64,000 bases of DNA, taken from positions 5,335,001 to 5,399,000 of the forward strand of contig JAUCBN010000043.1 in the NCBI GenBank assembly GCA_035048815.1. The letters run 5' to 3'. The translations under genes were made by a program, and so were the position numbers. The notes under the pieces are model-generated. The model saw only the letters and a program-made list of their open reading frames with translations. It was not told where the DNA came from and did no database searches. Positions 11,801 to 23,800 of the stretch are shown here, piece by piece. This DNA is from Abelmoschus esculentus (Eukaryota > Streptophyta > Magnoliopsida > Malvales > Malvaceae). Positions within the stretch are counted from its first letter, which is position 1; every line of letters starts with the position of its first letter.

Positions 11801-14800
11801 ATACATTGACAAGATTGTGGCAGCAAGTTGATCTCTATGAATCAAATGAATGGACGAATCCAATAGATGCTGCCCTTTACAAAAAGAAGACATATCAAAA
11901 AGAATCTTTCAGTTCTTAAATGGACTCAACCAGAAGTTAGATGATGCTAAAGGAAGAATTTTGAGTACCAAACCTCTTCCTTCAATTCGAGAGGTTTTCT
12001 CTAAGGTTCGAAGGGAAGACAGTAGAAGATCATTCATGTTGAAAGATGTTAATCCTAGTGAAAGTTCGGCTCTTATCACGCACATATCCTCTACCAATAA
12101 ACAAAAAGGAGGAAAACCTTGGTGTGAACATTGTAAAAAGGTTGGCCATCTTCGAGAGAACTGTTGGAAGTTACATGGAAAGTCTGCTGATTGGAAACCA
12201 AAACAACAGCATAAAGAATCACATAAAGAACCAACAACCAATGCAGCGGCAGTTGAGAACTCAGGTAGTTTTAGCAAACAACAAATAGTAGACTTGCAGA
12301 AACTCTTGTCTCAGTTAACACCTGATTCTCTTGATACATCTGGTAGTATTTCTTGCTTCCATACTTCAATTTCAAACCTATGGATAGTAGATTCTGGTGC
12401 TACTAACCATATGACAGGGGATAAAACACTTTTTTTGGAATTAAATGGACAACAATTTTCGAGAAATGTAAAAACAGCTGATGGTTCAATTACTAAAGTT
12501 GATGGAATGGGGAGAATTGTTGTGAACTAGGCTATTACTGTTTCCTCCGTGTTATTTGTTCCTGGCTTACAATGCAACCTGTTGTCAGTAAATAAATTAT
12601 GTATTGATCTTCATTGTTCGATTATATTCACTACTACTGGTTGTGTTTTTCAGGAAATGGAGTCGGGGACATTGATTGGCAGTGCTAAGTTGTGTGGTGG
12701 CCTATATATTCTTGAAGGTCTTTCTCCTAAAAGACAAGTGCAACCAAGTTGCACCTTTTTTTATCTTCTAGCATACAAGACTTAAGTTCTAGTGATATTT
12801 TACTTTGGCATTTTAGACTTGGACATCCGAGCTTTAGTTATCTCCAAAAGTTGTTCCCACAGTTATTTAATAATAAAAATCCTTTATCATTTAATTGTGA
12901 TATATGTCAATTTGCAAAGCTCAAAAGATCACTTTACCCTTCTTCCTCTTATACAACATTTACACCTTTTTCCCTAATACATAGTGATATTTGCAGTCCT
13001 TCTCGTATGAAGAATGTTAATGGGGCTAGATGGTTTGTTCTTTCATAGATGATCATACTAGGTTTATTTGGACTTTCCTAATGAAAAACAAGTATACTGA
13101 AAACATTTTCAAGTTTTTCTTCTTTATGATTGAAAAAATCAGTTTTATAATCAAATATGAATTTTTAAGAGTGACAATGGCAGTGAAATTTTTACTACTT
13201 TGGGAAAATTCTTTCAAGACAAAGGTATTATTCATATTAGTTCATGTGTGGATACTCCACAACAAAATGGAATTGTTGAAAGAAAAAATAAACATTTGTT
13301 AGAGGTTATCTTTAATGATATCCTCAAATATGTCTTATTCTTTTTGGGGGAGAAGCTTTACTTCATGCCATTTTTCTCAATAATAGGTTACCAAACAAAA
13401 TTTTGGGGTTTAAAACTCTTAAGGAAGTTTTTCTTAAGAGTTTTTTATTCTTTAAGCCTTTATCTTGTACTACCTTTGGAAAATTTTGGCTGTACTGCTT
13501 TTGTACATGTATACAAGCAGTTTCGGGGTAAGTTAGATCCTAGGGTTATTAAATGTGTCTTCCTTGGTTATTTTTCACAAAAGAAGGGCTTTAAATGTTA
13601 CTCTCCTACATTTAGGAAATTTTTCATTTCTATGGATTTCACTTTTCATGAAACTTTACCTTATTTTTCAGATTCTAAAATTCAGGGAGAGAAATGGAGT
13701 GAATTTCAGTCTCCTTAAATACAGTTACCCCTAGAAGAGCCAACATATACACCAGATGTCACTCAAACTAAACCTATTAATGAAACTCATGAATCTGTTC
13801 TTAACTCTATAAATGAAACTGAAAAATCTCCTACTACACCTTATGTTATTTTAGAGAATCAACTTGGAAATAAGGAACTCAGTGCCTATACAAGGAGAAA
13901 GAAAAGGCTCACTCAGGAAGCTACACAACCGAAACTGTTCAAGAAATGGAACCAATTCCATTATCCTTGGAGGAGGAAGGTGTGGAAAATCTGAAAGATA
14001 ACTGTGTTGTTGATACTTCTGATACACCTGACTCACCTATTGCTTTAAGGAAAGGTGTCAGGAAATGTACTAGTCACCCAATCCAGAGATACATAGCCTA
14101 CGAAAAATTAATGCTAAATTTCATGGCATTTACTGAAAAAATCGACAAGGTAAAGATTCTAAAAACTGTACATGAAGCTTGTGGAGGAAAGCTGTAGAGG
14201 ATGAAATTAAGGCCTTGAAAGAAAACAAGACATTGATGACTGAGTTGCCTCCTGGAAAAAAGGTTGTGAGTTGCAAATGGATCTTTACAGTAAAATACAA
14301 CTCGGATTGAAGCATTGAGAGGCTCAAAGCAAGGTTAGTAGCAAGAGGATTTACTCAATCTTATGGAATTGATTATCATGAAACATTTGCACCTGTATCT
14401 AAACTCAACACTGTAAGAATTCTCTTATCTGTTGCTGCAAGCCTAAACTGGCCTTTACATCAACTTGACATAGAGAATGCATTCCTGAATGAAAATCTAA
14501 AGGAAGAAGTCTACATGCACAGACCGACTGGATTACCTGGTAATTCGAATGAAGTATGTAAACTAATAAAATCTCTAAATGGCCTAAAACAATCTCCTAG
14601 GGCCTGGTTTGATAGATTCACTAAAGCAGTCTTGAAATTCAGCTACTATCAATGCCAGTCTGATCATACTCTATTTGTGAAGACTTCTTCAGGAGATAAA
14701 AGGACTATGTTAATAGTCTATGTTGATGACATAATAATAACAGGTGATGATGACCATGAAATTAGAAAGCTAAAAGCTTTTTTTTTTTGCTTCTGAGTTC

Positions 14801-17800
14801 GAGGTAAAGGACTCAGGGTACTTGAGATATTTTTTGGGAATGAAAATGGCAAGATCAAACTCTGAGATTATAATCAACCAGAGAAAATACATATTAAGTA
14901 TTCTCTCAGAAACTGGAATGTTGGGGTGTAAGCCTACAGAAACACCTGTGGAATCAAATCTAAAATTTAAACCTGAAGATCAAGGAATTCCTACAAACAA
15001 GTAGCAATACCAGAAACTAGTGGGCAAGCTGATTTATCTATCACTTATTCGACCAGACATTGTTTTTCCGGTAAGCATTGTTATAATCCCAAAGAAGAAC
15101 ACCTAGAGGCAGTAATGAGAATTCTGAGATACTTGAAGATGATTCCTGGACATGGAATGTTCTTTGCAAAGAATAACAACAAAAAAATGGAGATATTTAC
15201 TGATGCAAGCTAGGTAGGAGAATTAACAGCTAGAAGATAAACTAGTGGCTATTGTGCTAGAGTCTAGGAAAATTCGGTGACATTGAAATGCAAGAAACAA
15301 CAAGTAGTTGCAAGAAGCAGTGCAGAAGTAGAGTTTAGATCGTTAGCAAATGAGATTTGTGAAGGAATTTGGATTCAAAGACTCCTATCAGAATTGAAGT
15401 TACACTCTAGCAAAGAATTTGAAGTCTATTGTGATAACCAATCTGCAATAAGCGTTGCAAAAAATCCAGTGCAACACAACAGAACAAAACATGTGGAACT
15501 AGACAGACACTTCATTTCAGAAAAAATTACAAGTGGAGAGGTCAAGCTAAACTTTATTCTTACACAAGAACAATTAGCTGATATTCTCACCAAAGCACTT
15601 CCAAGAAGCACCTTTGACAAGTTTACATCCAAACTGGGATTAATCAATATCTACTCACCAGTTTGAGGGGGAGTGTTGATAATGACAAGTACCAGTAGCT
15701 AAGAAATAGAGTTCTTATCTAGTTAGGAGTTTATTCTTATCTATAAGTCTTTTAGATAGAGTTTATCCTTTACTAGAAATTAGAGTTTTAGTTATCTTAT
15801 ACTTTGTAATTAGTCTTTAAAACAGAACCTAGGTTTTGTAACTTTTCAATTCATTGTTTTCACGATAATAATAAAGTTCTAGATAGTATTTCGTCTCTCA
15901 AAGAATTCAGTTATCTTACAGTTGTTTTATTAAACTTAATTCAGAACTATTTTATAGTCTTTTAAAGACATGGTTACAGTACCTATTACAATCAGGAGTT
16001 AGGCTCATATACAAATTCTCTCTTATCACTCTAGCTTATGATAAGATTTTATCCTTAGCTCTTTTTACAAATACAAACTAACCTTTATCATTTGGTCGAC
16101 TACAACTCACACTCCTCCTCAAGTTTGTATTTTGCTATATTTTTTTCTTGTTTGCTTGCTTTCTACTGGCATTTCAGGGTCTAATTTTAGTAGCTTTCTA
16201 ACTATTCTTATTCTTTTGTTTTGGACTACAGGTACAAGAAGCTGCTTTCCAGTGTGGATTTGACCAAAGATTTTTTCTACAGCTATACATATCCAATAAT
16301 GCAAAGTTTGCAAAAAAATGTTTTATCTGTCGGAGAAGAAAGGATGCCATATGATAACATATTTGTTTGGAATGCCTATTTAACTCGGGCCATACGTTCA
16401 AGATGCAGTAACACCATTTGGACAATAGCATTAGTTCATGGACATTTTAAACAGGTAATTAAAATGTTGGCAGAATATTTTTGCTGCATTGGACACATTT
16501 TATTCATTTTTATTTTATAGATTTAGTTTACTTCAGCATCCTCTGTCATTTCCGGTAACTACTGATTTTTTACTGCTAGTTGTAATTAGTCATTATTAAT
16601 GTTCGTTCAGGTTCGTCTTGTCTTATGTGTAGTGCCAAAAGTTTCTGGTTACTTTTTCCTGCTATATCAGTCTAGATTTATATTTATTTTCTGTTTGGCT
16701 CAATACAGGGACTAGAAAAATTCAGTCAGAAGCTCAATTCTGACATATATCGATACATACTAGAATCCATTTGGCTCAATACATCGACATTAAAAATTCA
16801 GCCAGGGGCTCAATTCTGACATATATTCCTACATACTAGAATGAATCTGGAATCTTGAATATGAAGAATGGTGTTGGAAAAGTTTGAGATATAATTTCTT
16901 CCCAATGTGATAATACTTGATACAGCTATGCAACTTTGATTTCTTTTCTTATGATTCTTTTTCACTTTTTTAAAGGAAGCTGGCATTTAATGGTTAATTT
17001 ATTTATTGATGCTTAAAGTCTTTGTTTAAAACAATATGTTGCGCATATATGAATGTTTTATGTAAGCTTGATTTACTACCTGCTGCATATTCAATCAATT
17101 CTCTTGATATTTTGGTTTTGTGCTACCTTAATGCAGACTCGGCTATCAATATTTGGGAGGGACTTCAATGTTACCTTAGTTTCTAGACGATCTCGACATT
17201 TTGCTGGAACACGGTAACTGCTTTGCATGCATCCTTCATCCTTTTATTTTACTGACCACTGAAGTGGCATTCAAAATTGGAATATGTTAGCATATGTTTT
17301 CAACTTAAAAGTCTGCCATTTCATTTGGAATTTTTGTTCTTTACTTGGTTTGCTTATTATTGACTAAAAGACCTTGGTCCATTATATAGTAAGCATACAT
17401 TTTTGTTGAAAAAAATGCTAGAAATAAAATCCCTTCTTTTTGCTTGGTTTGCTCCATTTAGAATTTTAGGCATGGTGACATCACCTTTTTTATTTGAAGT
17501 ATGGAATTGCTCATCCTTTCTAGTTCCTGATAATCTGAACTGAACTGGAATGCTAAAGATTATATTCGTAATGAACTATTTGTGGAGATATAGTCTTAAC
17601 TCTTAATTGACAAGAGGGATTTAATTGTGCACTTGGGTTGAAAGAATGCTCAGAATCTAAAGATTGATTAATTAGAGCCAAAACAGAATCAAAAGAGAGT
17701 AGGTTTATGATAGCCTGGTGGTATAACCAGAAATGAAGACAAGAGTTGAATGTGATAGCCATTAGCCAATAGCCTGCAGTTCCTAAGAGTACACGTTTTC

Positions 17801-20800
17801 AGCATTGAGCTGCGATGAATGATGATTCATAATTCATAAGAAAGATGGCAGTTGGATTGATGGGTAGAAAATTTAGTATGTTACCTTTGTGTTATTCATT
17901 ATTTATAATTGTCACTAGAGCAGAATATCTTTGATCTGTTCAAATAGCAGAATTTGATATAATCCTTAAATATTACAATTATTATTTGGTTTTGTTTGGG
18001 TTTTATGCCTTCTATTTTTCCTTCTCTTTTTGATTTCTATTTCCTCTGTGATTATATGAGTGCCAGAATAGGTAAACTCTTTCAAAATGGGTTCTTAGAA
18101 GCATGCTATGATGGTTTTCCGCTCAAGTTTCCATGATTTGCCTCATTATTTCCTTTTTTGTTGTTATGATTGTTTAAGATGTCATTTGGAGAAAAAGGAG
18201 TAATATATTTTCACTGTTTGAATATATCCTTCAAAGCTTTACTCAATATTATTTCAAGGACTATCTGGAAGATGCAAATAATTTCCTGTTGTTGGCTTCT
18301 ACATTTTTGGTCCAGGATATACGAAGAGATAAGAAAGTGTGTGTGTGTGGAGGTGGGTGGGTGGGTGGGTGGGGGTGGGGGAGTGTTGAGGTGGACTCAT
18401 TATAAATTTGCTAGTTTGTAGTTTTCTTTTTCCAAATCTTATGTGTATTTTTTTCATTAATCTCAGGTACTTGAAAAGGGGAGTGAATGATCGAGGAAGG
18501 GTTGCAAATGATGTTGAAACAGAGCAAATTATACTTGATGAAGAAGCGGGCTCGTGCAAGGGAAAGATGAGTTCTGTTGTGCAAATGCGTGGTTCAATTC
18601 CTCTTTTCTGGTCCCAAGAGGCTTCAAGATTTAGTCCTAAGCCTGATATAATCCGTAAAAATCAGCTTGATTTTTTTCTTTTAGTTTTCATGTTTTCACC
18701 CTTTGCATCTTCATATCCCTAACTTCAGGTAAACAAAATCTTTGTTGTTTTTGTTTTTCTTCAGTACAGAGGTATGATCCCACATACCAGGCAACCAAAT
18801 TGCATTTTGAGGACTTGGCAAACAGATATGGCAATCCAATAATTGTACTTAATCTAATCAAGGTTATTTACAATATCCTCTTTCTAGTTACATTTGATTC
18901 AATATTTCATATTCATTTTTCTTCTTTAGTGCATTGATTGTTATTTTTTTGGCTTAAGGGTGCTAGAAGCCCTTGAACTTTTGAAAAAAATAATTAAGCA
19001 CCTAGACTTTTGAACAATAATCAATTAGGACCCTGAACTTTTTTGCACCCCATTAAGCCCATATACTCTGAAAGATCATCAATTCATCCTTTGACCATTG
19101 TTGACCATTAAATCTTGGACCAGTTGGTGCCACATGTTGGGGTGTGGCGTTTTCACATGGCTTTTCCAAAAACATTAGTTTTTAATAATATTTTAGAATT
19201 TGCCTTTCTAGGAATCTTCAAATGCCACGTGATAGTGATATCTTAGAAAAGAACTGTTAAGACTTAACTGTCAAAATTAGTCAAAGTGTTTATTTGATTA
19301 ATTTCTTAGTTTGAGGTTTCAATTGGGTGCAAAAAGTTATGACGTAATATCTTTTTTCCCAAAAGTTCAAGGACTTTAGGCACCCTTAATCCTTATTCTT
19401 TTTACTACTTGTGGCTTCTTAATGTAACAAATTAGTTATCTAAACTGATAATAATAATAGGAACACTTTGAGAACAATAAGGAACTCTTAAAATTCTGAA
19501 GAAAAAAAAGATTTTGTTTTTCTTCTTAAAACCAACTCCAAAACAAATATTACACCTCTGTGGAGTACCAAGGCTACTAGTTCTTTGTAGGTTACAGTAA
19601 AGGAGGTGCTAGCTAGATTCCCTTAGTACTAAGTATTCTTTAGGGTGATGTAATACAACATTTTACTTATAAAATTTGTACCTAGACATACCAACTTAAT
19701 GCAGGGAATTATTCTGGCATCGGAGCCCTGTCTTAGGAGACTGAATGGCAGCAACTTTGTTGCTTGGACTCTTCATTTTTCATGAATTACCCATGTCTGA
19801 CGCTTGGATCTGGAGATATGACCTCCAAGGATCCTCTACATATTTAAAATCTAGCCATACCCTGTCCAATACTTTCACCCAAGTCTGAGTAGCATAACTT
19901 TCCAAGACCTCTGGGGATGCTTTTTGGCTGCAGTTCCAGCAACCCTTGAGAGGGTAAACAGAGAAAAAGATGATGAAAAAAAAAAAGAAAGACTATTAAT
20001 ATCTATATATATTCATGCGTAATCTGACTTTGAAGCACTTGGATCTTTTTATCTAATTGTCTTGTAACTCTATTAACTGTTAGATGCAGCCATGCGACTT
20101 TTTCCATCAAAAAAAATGATTAAAAATGCACCTACAGCACATCTTAGGGTTAACTTTGCACCCAAATAAAAAGTTGGTGCACCAGTAGGATAGGGTGGTT
20201 GATTTTACCATCATCTCTTGACCACTAGTCCTTTTGGGGATCCATGTACTGTTTAGTGCAATTACTGCTATAGCTAAATGGTTGGATTCGTTGTGTTCGA
20301 GTTGGAAACTTTTAATTGATTAATACAACTGATATATTTATATGATTTGTTAAAGAAAAATGACTTGCAAAAATATCTTACCGGTAATTATATTGCAAAA
20401 AGCTTGTAAGTTTCTGCTTTAGCATTCTGTAGAATGTGGTGCCATTAATTTTCTTTATAAGTTTCAGATAGAATATTTCTAATTTCTTTGAAGTAGGCAC
20501 ACGCACTTGTTGACAACTCCTCACCTTGGCAACCTTTTCAACAAATGTGCATGTATACAGTTGCTTTTGTAGGGATCTCAAGCTGTTGACAACCTCCATC
20601 TAGATTTTATCTTGTCCCTGCATATACTTTAGATTTGTAATTGTGTATGTATATGAATGTATATGGAAAGATGTCAAGGTGTATATGTACATGTTTGTTG
20701 CATAAAAGGATGGAAAGTAGTTAGTGGCAATATGTATCTGTTTCTTTGTAAAATAAGCATACATCTTATAGTTATCTCCTTTTGACCGTTTAACTACACG

Positions 20801-23800
20801 TCATTTTGAGTTGGGTTATAGTTTTTTATCTTTAATTAAATTAAATATTGAAATGCAGACAGTTGAGAAAAGACCTAGAGAGATGATGTTGAGGCGTGAA
20901 TTTGCACATGCAGTTGGGTATTTGAATGCAATTCTCTCGGAAGAAAATCAACTGAAATTTATCCATTGGGATTTTCACAAGTTTGCCAAGAGGTAAGTTC
21001 ATTTTTCTCATGAAACAGACAACCTTTGGCTCCCTTAACCATTTTCCGAATTTGAGCTTATATAGATGTTCTTGTGTGTTCTTTGCTGATCTCAAGCAAG
21101 TCTGCCAATGTTTTGGCTGTTTTGGGTGCTGTGGCTAGTGAAGCTCTTCATTGGACCGGTTTTTACTATAGTGGTAAACCAAGCACTGCTAAGAGGAGAT
21201 CCAACCAACTTAGTAGAACAAGCACCGGGAGGTACCATATTCATTCTTCTTATATAAAGCCATTTTCATTTGTGTTTGTAAATTCTAATCTTTTTGTTGG
21301 CTTCCGTCTTTTACATTTTTATATTTTATGATCAACTTTTCTTTTGAGAAGTAACCTGTTTACGTACGTAGATATAGATGTTGGAACTTAGGTTTGTCTA
21401 ATTTATTTTCAGGAAACATGATACTCACTTGATTCAAAGCACATACTAGTAAAAGAAGTTAAATTTAAAGTAGGGAATGTTAAGTTACAAATTTAAGAAT
21501 TGCTGACATTATTATGCCATTTTAAATTTTTAATATATCTTTGAAAAGATTTCCTAGAAAGAGCTGTTATGATTTTTCAATGGTAGATCGAGGATCCCCC
21601 CCCCCCCCATGAAAGTTGGGAGTTGTTTGTAACTAATATGAAATTTGGTAATGGTCTGTTGACGGTATATTACTAGCTTATTTCAATTATTACAGGGATG
21701 CATCTCTTAGAGATCTGAGAGGTAAATCTGGTGATATTGTTAAGATTAGAAGCAGCAATGAGAATTCAAATTCACTAGCCAGTAGAGAAAGAGAGGGTGA
21801 CATAACTCAACAAATTAAAACCAATAATTATGATGGCGAACCTCCAAGATTTCAGAGTGGAGTACTGCGAACTAACTGTATTGACTGTTTGGATCGTACA
21901 AATGTTGCACAGTATGCTTATGGGTTGGCAGCTTTAGGCCACCAACTCCATGCAATGGGATTGACAGACAAACCTAAAGTGGACCCTGATAGTAGCATTG
22001 CTGCTGCCCTCATGGACATGTACCAGAGCATGGGAGATGCTCTTGCCCAGCAGTATGGAGGTTCTGCTGCTCATAACACTGTAGGATTATCTTCTTAACC
22101 ATTCTGTTAGGAAAAAAATGAAAAGACTAAAACATAAGATATCCAACATTTATGTTTTCATATGTCATGGAATTATCTATAGAATATTGAATTTTTTACA
22201 AACTTCAGGTTTTTCCAGAGAGGCAGGGAAAGTGGAAAGCTACGACCCAGTCAAGAGAGTTTCTCAAGTCCATCAAGCGATACTATAGTAATGCCTACAC
22301 TGATGGTGAAAAACAAGATGCAATAAACTTGTAATTCTTTTCCATCCATCATTTAAAAAAAAATCTTTATGCTAATGAATGATATCTTGACGGATTTTAT
22401 CTTCATTATAACTGTTCCTTTTGAAAGTAGGGGCATATCAGGCTTTAGAGTATTTTTGTATAGGTTATACCGTTATAGCCTTTATAATTCTGTACAGCTT
22501 GTGTTCTAACCACCAACCATTGGTATTTCTATCAGATTTTTGGGCTACTTCCAACCGAAGGAAGGAAAACCTGCTCTTTGGGAGTTGGATTCGGATTATT
22601 ATCTTCATGTTTCTGGGACAGGAGATGACCTATTCCCTGATAGATGGTAATGTTTCCGTCTCTATTTTAACCAGAAAAAAATACTCCATCTTCTAGCCAT
22701 CATGATATCATCTCGTCCTCATTGAAGATGCACACAGTGGGGTTATGACACAGTGACATGTCTCAATACTTTTTCTAATTCTCAACCAAGGACATTTAGC
22801 TGTTTCTTAACTCTGTTGCAGTGATAATTATTATGTTTAATGGTTCCAAAGGCCTTCAATTTTTTTTTAAATTCTGCCCCTGAACTTGTTTTTTCATCCA
22901 ATTAGGTCCTCAAGGCCAGAAATTAAAACAATTAAACCCTCGAACTAAAAAAAATACGTCAATTTAAGCCTTTTGACCAATCTTAACCCTAGTTGAACGG
23001 TTTAGTATTATCATTGTCACATGGCTCCGACTCTGACACTGTAGGTAGGAGTATTCTCAAAAAACTGACCTGACCTGACCTGACCTGACCTCCCCCCCCC
23101 CCCCCCGGAATACTATATGTACCCAACCCCTCCCCACCCCAAATTGTCATAAAATCTTCAGTTTTTTTATATCAAAAGAACATTTAATTCCAAGAATGCT
23201 TCCAAATTAAAAGAACATTAAACACAATAAACATTGCTTCAGAGCTTACCTGAAAGTTAGGAAAAATAAAAGGATAGGAGAAAATAGATGATTAAATAAC
23301 AGAGAAAAGATTGTCTTCAAACCTTACTTGAAAGTTGCAGTAAGTTGCTCCTAACAATGGTAATGAGAGGCGGCAATAAAATAGAAAAAGTTAAAGATAT
23401 AACAAAAGAATAGGGAAAAACAAAAATGAAATAAAATAGCTTCGGACTTCAGAGTTAAAACCAATGGTTCCAGCAAGATGGAACTGGTAAAGATAATGAG
23501 AGGCAGCAAGAACAATGAATAAAGTCTAAAAAAGTAAAGTCTAGAAAAAAAAGTTTTATAATCATCTTTAGGCGAGGGCAATGGTCCCTAAACCTGACCT
23601 CAACTCTAAACCAGCTATTGTTTCAATAATACCCGTCCCAACCTGCATTATCATCAAATTGCTGACCTTTTATTAACCATTTTCTCATTGTTTCGATCAT
23701 ATGCAGTGTGGTGGAAAATATTAAGCCTTTAGGAGTAGTGGGAAAGACCCTTGCCCCCATTCCTGCTTGTAGAGAAGACTTTTCACGTATGAAGTTGACT

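Larger units (their letters stand above)
7789..12530 (+). pseudogene. Outer copia gag and protease, split by the inner element
   Basis: The gag start (7789) carries the copia N-terminal block with [14 protein letters not shown]. It is interrupted at 7991, where the inner element sits, and resumes at 11568 with [14 protein letters not shown]2CX4HX4C zinc knuckle ([14 protein letters not shown], about 12123-12166) and the protease motif [11 protein letters not shown] (about 12381-12413) are intact. Frame breaks near 11690-11850 and an in-frame TAG at 12528-12530, probably from CAG, destroy the polyprotein. Confidence 0.85.
7505..15920 (+). mobile_element. Outer Ty1/copia retrotransposon, old, split by a younger copia
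   Basis: LTRs of 245 and 247 bases (7505-7749, 15674-15920) begin TGT and end TTACA, with a 5-bp target duplication GTTGT at 7500-7504 and 15921-15925. TGGTATCAGTATAAGG follows the 5' LTR as primer site, and TTGAGGGGGAG precedes the 3' LTR. By eye the LTRs differ at about 16 positions plus a 2-base indel, so the insertion is fairly old. Without the inner element it is about 4.8 kb. Domain order gag, protease, integrase, RT, RNase H is the copia order. Several stops and frame breaks make it inactive. It lies in the sense direction in SAC intron 3. Confidence 0.95.
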
